Assembly: GCF_000313135.1 (NCBI RefSeq) | Contig: NW_004457681.1 | Location: forward strand, 29,526 to 71,216 | Reading direction: 5' to 3' | DNA from: Acanthamoeba castellanii str. Neff | Taxonomy: Eukaryota; Discosea; Longamoebia; Acanthamoebidae | DNA length: 41,691 bases | In this document: one piece after another, positions 36,553 through 41,691 of the stretch | Numbering within the stretch: position 1 is the first letter of the stretch | Layout: every line of letters begins with the position of its first letter | The notes under the pieces: generated by a model | Database searches by the model: none | Told to the model about the DNA's origin: nothing | Seen by the model: only the letters and a program-made list of their open reading frames with translations | Position numbers and translations under genes: made by a program

Positions 36553-37633
36553 TGCGCCGACGGCAACACAGCGGAAGTATTGCCGTAGCGGTGAGCGGGC
36601 ACGCTCACTTCCACCACATTGTAAAGCGCTCTATTGACGGACTTGCGGAAACCCGGTTTGAAACAACACACACACTACACACACACATGACACACACGAC
36701 ACACAGTCCATATATCAGCACCTGAAGGCAGAACAACGGTGTTGAAGTTGGCCACTCGGGAGGGAGTGACAGGAGGGAGCGGTACCGCCATCGGGCAATT
36801 CGTAGGTCCATTGCTTCATGACCACCTCTAGTATTTGCACGAGAACGGGCTGGCCCGCCGTTCATGAGTAGCGGATGCGACGTTCTGGTACCGCTAACGA
36901 GTTCCTTGTACTTCTTGGAGTACCACGGTATGAGACTGCACAGACAAGCCGAGAAGCAGTCCAGGTTCACAAATGACACACACACACACACGACACCGAA
37001 ATAGTAAGGACAGCGGGCTTCAAGGCTCGAGGCTAAGAGGCCGTACGTATTGACCTTGCGAGGCATGTCGAGGCCGTTACAATACCACCGACGAAGGTGG
37101 ATGAACAAGACTCGAGAGCCATCGGGGGATTGCCGAATGAGCGCGTGATGTTGTTTACGCGCAAGCGTGGCCGCGCAACACAATAAGTCATCGCACGACA
37201 CACAACACACACACGACACACGACACACGACACACGACACACGACACACGACATGCACGACATGCACGACACACACACACACGCGGTACCTCGCTGGGCT
37301 GCTTGGGGCCTGGACCACGTCCGTACACTTCGGACGAATTCGATATCGAAACCCAGCAGCATTTGCGGCTGTCACATAGAGAAGCGAGTGAGCGAACGTT
37401 AGACCACTTTGATGCGCGAGCTTGAATCACTCCAGAGTGGGAAGGAGGATCACCAGTTGTGCGATGTGCCCGAACGAGTCCGGAATGTAGCCCACGAGCG
37501 AGGAGCCGCCCAGCGCCTCGGCCTTGCGAATGCCCAGCATGCGGTTCCTGACGAGCCCTTCGCCAGTTACCAGGAACTCGTCGGGTTGCACAAACCTGTT
37601 CTGCAAGGTGGCCAGATGGATCCTCTCCTTCAT
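36550..37633 (-). pseudogene. Decayed GH38 alpha-mannosidase fragment
   Basis: GH38 enzymes cleave alpha-mannosides. Family landmarks appear in order on the minus strand. The first exon (about 37600-37449), after a CTTGCAG acceptor, has FVQPDEFLVTGEGLVRNRML and GYIPDSFGHIAQL. The next (about 37365-37289) continues PQMLLGFDIEFVRSVRTW. Then SPDGSRVLFIHLRRWYCNGL (about 37140-37070), and LIPWYSKKYKELVSG, HPLLMNGG (about 36935-36850). A possible beta-domain piece, NVVEVSVPAHRYG, is near 36,610. Lesions: no AG acceptor is visible in the roughly 75 nt before SPDGSRV, a one-base frameshift follows LLMNGG (the good frame resumes QPVLVQILEVVMKQWTY), the N-terminal catalytic-start exons are absent upstream, and most of the C-terminal half is missing. 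FVQPDEFL recalls the bacterial/MngB-like branch. A badly assembled real gene is the alternative. Confidence 0.65.
37198..37290. repeat. CACACGACAC array in a GH38-remnant intron
   Basis: ACACACGACACACGACACACGAC units with two ATGCACGAC variants, between the second and third GH38 remnant exons. The array may have expanded at the cost of the splice acceptor. Confidence 0.75.
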
Positions 37634-37728
37634 GTACGGTCTGATCTACCTCTAGTCGTCGGCTGGAATCTGTTCAGATCACACAGAGAAATACATTGCT
37701 TTTAATCAATATAATTTCACATTGATAC

Positions 37729-37900
37729 CACCTACTACCGCAGCTTCTGCCTCAATGGGACGAAGACTATCGGGTTCTACTCCGGCTACAACGACACGGG
37801 CGAGGCCTTTTTGTTCTGTTCAGGCGACACCACCACTTGCCTGGCCTCCAACTCCTCCTGGACCTACTTTGGTGGCGTTCTGACGATGGAGGTCTCCAGC
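37729..37900 (+). other. Coding-looking fragment, possibly extracellular
   Basis: A plus-strand frame reads CLNGTKTIGFYSGYNDTGEA, then CSGDTTTCLASNSSWTYFGG. It is Thr/Ser/Asn- and Cys-rich, with potential N-glycosylation sites (NGT, NDT, NSS), so an extracellular origin is likely. It has no start and dissolves after about 37,900. It may be an exon of a protein like the beta-helix gene at 34,682. Not recognised. Confidence 0.35.
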
Positions 37901-38517
37901 AAGGCCTGCCCTTTGCCTTCCTCGGCTTCGAGCCTTCGGTGGGGAAGCAGTTTCGTGGCCCTGGCCTGGGCCTGGCTGACTGGCCCTTCCGCCTGATTCT
38001 TCTTCTTCTTCACTCGACTTGGTCTTGGTCTTCCCAACAGACATTTTTGTTCGCCAAACACGGAAAGGGCCAAGGGCGCCACAGCATTTTCTTTTTCTCT
38101 TATTTTTTCCCTGAAGTGGGCAGCCACTTGGGCATGTGCGGTGGGCCCGCTCCGGTGGCCTCGGCTCTCGGAAATGTCGCCTGCCAGTGCAGGTACCAGC
38201 TCAGTCCACTTGAGACCTGTGGAAGCGAGCGTCGTGATGATCATTGTGGCCTCCACTGTCACCTCGCTTTCCTCGACTTCCCTCTCTCTTTCTCGTGGTT
38301 CCCGAACCACACTTGCTTCGCCGAGAGGCGTCGGCGTTACAAAAACTCGCCCTTCCTTCACATTTCGCCCTATTCTACCTTTCGCCCCGCTCTTTTCTTG
38401 CCGACGCGTCGCAAAGGTACCAAACGGGGCTAAACGGCGAAGATCAAACTCGCACCGGGGCGAACGGAAAATGCCGAACGCCAAATCACCGCATTTCGGC
38501 GTGAACGCCTCCCACAT
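37864..38517 (-). other. Long open frame upstream of GCLC, uncertain gene
   Basis: A 217-codon open frame on the minus strand. The first third is basic and unremarkable. The middle (EATMIITTLASTGLKWTELV, later HAQVAAHFREKI) looks more protein-like. Near 38,045 a second minus frame opens with an ATG: MSVGKTKTKSSEEEEESGG, then GQGHETASPPKARSRG, resembling the charged start of a nuclear protein. The plus strand is also open here (37837-38433), so open length alone is weak evidence in this GC-rich DNA. No domain recognised. Confidence 0.3.
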
Positions 38518-38519
38518 TC

Positions 38520-38702
38520 CAGGACGCGTGGTGTGCTGTTGGCGTTGTGGTTGAACGCACTAAAGCGGAGGCAAGCTCGACCACGTTACTGTCGCACACA
38601 ACCGGCGCGAATTCTAATCTTGATTGGCGATCGGTTCGCGATTGATTGTGATTGATCGATTTGTGGACGAGAGGAAGCTTCGTGGCCAGCGAAGAATCAA
38701 AC
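38520..38702 (+). promoter_or_regulatory. Presumed promoter and 5' leader of GCLC
   Basis: 183 bp before the GCLC ATG without a convincing gene. It contains GATTGATTGTGATTGATCGATT at about 38,640-38,662, a run of GATTG units. No TATA box is clear. Confidence 0.4.
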
Positions 38703-41147
38703 ATGGGATTTCTGACAGATGGTAACACATTGAACTGGAGCGAGGTGCAGAAGTATTGCGATTATATTCGAAAGCACGGAATCAAGCAATTCCTGGCCAT
38801 CTACGAGAAGACGAAGAACAGGTCGCACGATTGCCTAAAATTTGGCGATGAAATCGAGTACGTGCTCATCTCGCTCAACGACAAGGAGAAGAAGGTCAAG
38901 CTCTCCCTGCGCGCGGCCGAGATCCTCGATGAGCTCATGCGTGAGGAACTCGAGGGCAAGGGGTACGTTACTCCGCAATCAAGCATGGAGCAGCTTTTTG
39001 TCTTGCCTTGAGATTAATGCGCAAATTTTCTTCAGAACCGCTAAGACCCTGTGGCGCCCCGAGTATGCCCGCTACATGGTAGAAGGTAAGCGTCCATTCT
39101 CTTTTTTCAATTCATTGTTCTTTTTAAATGTTGTGTTGAATAAACAATTTTGATCAAAATGATGAAAGATTTTGGTCTCACCACGTCGTCACTACGCGTG
39201 GGTCCGCCCAGGCACGCCCGGCGCGCCCTACGGCGACTGCGTGACCGAGCTGCGGCGGGTGGAGCTCAACATGAAGCTGCGACGGCTGCACGTGCAGCAC
39301 CAGCTGCTGCCCCACGAGCGCCTCCTCTCGCTGTCGGTGTTCCCGCTCATGGGCGTCGGTGCCTTCACCGACCCGGCCTACAGCCCGCAGGGCCCAGTGG
39401 CCCAGTCCCTCTTCACGCCCGACGAGGTCATCTTCCAACACAAGCGCTTTCCGTGCGTGCCCCACACCCTGCTCCGCTATTGGCGCTTCTTATTTACTAC
39501 GTTTGCTTCTTCATTCTCTTTTCTCTCATTTTTTCTCTCCATGTTCTTATATAATTATTTTTAATTATTACACAGCATTCTTTTATTACTCCTTGGACAG
39601 ACCATGTTCCAACAGTTGGAACCCAATAAATGTTTTTGTCTTTATTTATTTAAAATTATTATTATTATTATTATTCGGTTGGCTTACGGGCGATGTGTGG
39701 TACATGTTAGGACGTTGTCGCAGAACATCCGCGAGAGACGGGGCAGCAAGGTGTGCATCACGGTGCCCGTCTATAGGGATGAGCGCACCGTGCCGCCGCA
39801 GCCGACACCACCCACCGGAAACGAGGTGCCACCTTTTCCGCGCCTTTCGTTTTTTTTTCATTTTCTTTTTTTGCTTGTTTGTCTGTCTTGTCGTTACGAT
39901 TGTCATTGTTGTTGTTGGTTTGTTTGGGTTTCCCCCATGCTGTTGCGAATAGTTATCTCACCACACCTCTTCTCCACGATCGCAGTGGGACATTTACATG
40001 GACAGCATGGCCTTCGGCATGGGCATGTGTTGTCTTCAGACCACCTTCCAGTGCGAGGACATAAACGTAACGCGCACACTCTCGCCGACACGACACGACC
40101 AACGACACGACACGACCGACACGACACGACACGAGCACACTTGCGCACATCATGTCGTCGCACACGCGTGTACTCACCCCGACCTACGACGAATGTTATC
40201 GGTGTGCGCACACACAGGAGGCGCGCAAATTCTACGATCAGCTGGCGATGATGTGCCCCATCATGCTCGCCCTCACGGCCGCGTCGCCCATCTACCGCGG
40301 CTACCTGTCGGACATCGACGTGCGATGGGGCGTCATCGCCGCCTCCGTCGACGACCGCACGCCGGAGGAGCGCGGCCTCCAGCCGCTCGAACACGACAAG
40401 TACCCTGACCCTTCATCACCCGTCAACACCTCGCCCGGAGACACTGACGTCGACTCTATTTTATTTATTTCCTCTGTGCCGTGTATTATCATTTATTTCT
40501 TTATATTCGTATGTTGTTATTTTTATTGTTATTTTGTTTATTGGTGCTCGTTAGGTTCGTGATCAAGAAGTCGCGCTACGATTCGATCGATTGCTTCATC
40601 GCCAACGACGAGGCGCTCAAGCCCGAGTACAACGACCTCGACCTGGTGTACGACCACGAGATTTACGCGCAGCTGCGCGAGGGCGGCATCGACGACCTGC
40701 TGGCGCGCCACCTGGCCCATCTCTTCATCCGCGACCCCCTGGTCGTCTACGACGTACGCACGCCTACTCAAATACTTATTCGTTTCTTCTTTAGTCATTT
40801 ATTACTTATTACTTATTACTTATGTTATTGTGTCTTTTGTTTCTACAACTACAGGACAAGATCGAGCTGGATGACACGAAGCAGTCGGACCACTTTGAGA
40901 ACATCCAGTCGACCAACTGGCAGACGGTGCGATTCAAGCCGCCGCCGCCCAACTCCGACATCGGGTGGCGCACGGAGTTCCGCCCCATGGAGGTGCAGCT
41001 CACCGACTTTGAGAACGCGGCCTTCGTCGTGTTCATGGTCCTCCTCACCCGCACCATCCGCTCCTTCAACGTCAACTTCTACATCCCCATCACCAAGGTA
41101 CCATCATTAGATAATTACACTTATACTTATCATCATCATCATCATCA

Positions 41148-41179
<32 letters not shown>

Positions 41180-41691
41180 TGGTTGTGTGATTTTCCATCG
41201 ATCTCACGTTCGTGCTCTCTTCCAAAGGTCGACGAAAACATGCGGCGAGCGCACGACCGCGGAGCCGCGCTCAACCAGCGCTTCTACTTCCGAAAGGTCA
41301 TTCACAAGGGTACGCGCCAGGCCAACGCACCGCACCGCACTCACACGGTTTGCGGGCGCTCACAAAACGACACGACACACGACACAGGCCAGGAGCAGAA
41401 GACGGTGCCAAAGGGCGAGCTGACGGGCTTTGCCGCGGCATACGACAGCGAGGCGGCGGCGGCGGAGGACAACACGCAGAACTACTACGAGGAGATGTCC
41501 ATCAACCAGATCATCAACGGCGATGTACACGCGCCCCGCACCACACCACACCACACTATGTAACTTGATTGGCTGACGCGCGCCTGTGTCGTGTCATCTC
41601 CCAATGAGCAGGAGAACTTCGCTGGTTTGATGCCGCTGGTGCGGCAGTACGTGGCCTCCATCAATGTCGACCTTGAGACGAGAGTGGTCAT
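38703..41691 (+). CDS. GCLC: Glutamate-cysteine ligase catalytic subunit, partial (3' end outside window)
   Basis: GCLC catalyses the ATP-dependent joining of Glu and Cys, the first and rate-limiting step of glutathione synthesis, in the cytosol. The ATG at 38703 gives [20 protein letters not shown], very close to animal and fungal GCLC. Eleven exons fit: 38703-38962, 39036-39085, 39212-39452, 39711-39825, 39986-40066, 40218-40399, 40555-40753, 40855-41097, 41228-41309, 41388-41524, and 41612 to the edge. Landmarks are [121 protein letters not shown] and [20 protein letters not shown]. This is the eukaryotic GCLC type, not bacterial GshA. The frame is intact and the C-terminal part lies beyond the window. 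Confidence 0.97.
40085..40145 (+). repeat. Intronic ACACGACACGACC array
   Basis: CGACACGACCAACGACACGACACGACCG units in GCLC intron 5, in the sense orientation. Confidence 0.75.

Noticed and set aside
37837..38433. 198-codon plus-strand frame upstream of GCLC
   Set aside because: Composition is unlike a protein (Pro/Phe/His/Arg patches), it overlaps a better minus-strand frame, and no splice or start context supports it.
32940..38650. Giant-virus insertion as explanation for the broken island
   Set aside because: No viral hallmark protein was recognised; the only identifiable piece is GH38, and introns are present. Left as untested.

Overview
This window is nuclear DNA of a GC-rich, intron-dense protist. 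The gene set, many short introns per gene (roughly 50-200 nt), and introns stuffed with GTGTCGTG / CACACGAC microsatellites point to Acanthamoeba or a close amoebozoan relative; the species call is inference. No bacterial operons, rRNA, tRNA or CRISPR arrays were seen. Most proteins had to be assembled from exons; coordinates for multi-exon genes are start-codon to stop-codon spans.

Left and middle part (1-32,900), ordinary tightly packed genes: an F-box protein running off the left edge (-); the type B histone acetyltransferase HAT1 (-), divergent with a WDR77/MEP50-like WD40 protein (+); a PAK-like Ste20 kinase with a very long Lys/Glu-rich linker (+); a membrane-anchored GH13 alpha-amylase of bacterial type (-); a twin-CX9C CMC1-like protein (-); a cytochrome b561 (-), divergent with a Pkr1-like V-ATPase assembly protein (+); a very large WW-FYVE-armadillo scaffold protein (-); an ankyrin-BTB protein (-), divergent with TFIIF beta (+); the Integrator subunit INTS14 (-); and a small secreted saposin-B protein (+).

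32,940-38,650 is different. GC is visibly lower in parts, complete genes are scarce, and coding-looking pieces stop, shift frame or lack splice sites: a short orphan exon, cysteine-rich fragments, a broken unknown gene, a secreted beta-helix-like gene with an apparent frameshift, a small acidic/basic protein, and a decayed GH38 alpha-mannosidase. Right end (38,703 to the edge): the start of glutamate-cysteine ligase (GCLC), intact as far as it goes.

Functional themes: two neighbours act on histones (HAT1, MEP50), two on RNA polymerase II (TFIIF beta, INTS14), and several on membranes and trafficking (b561, Pkr1-like, FYVE protein). Paired genes often share short divergent promoters of about 160-280 bp.
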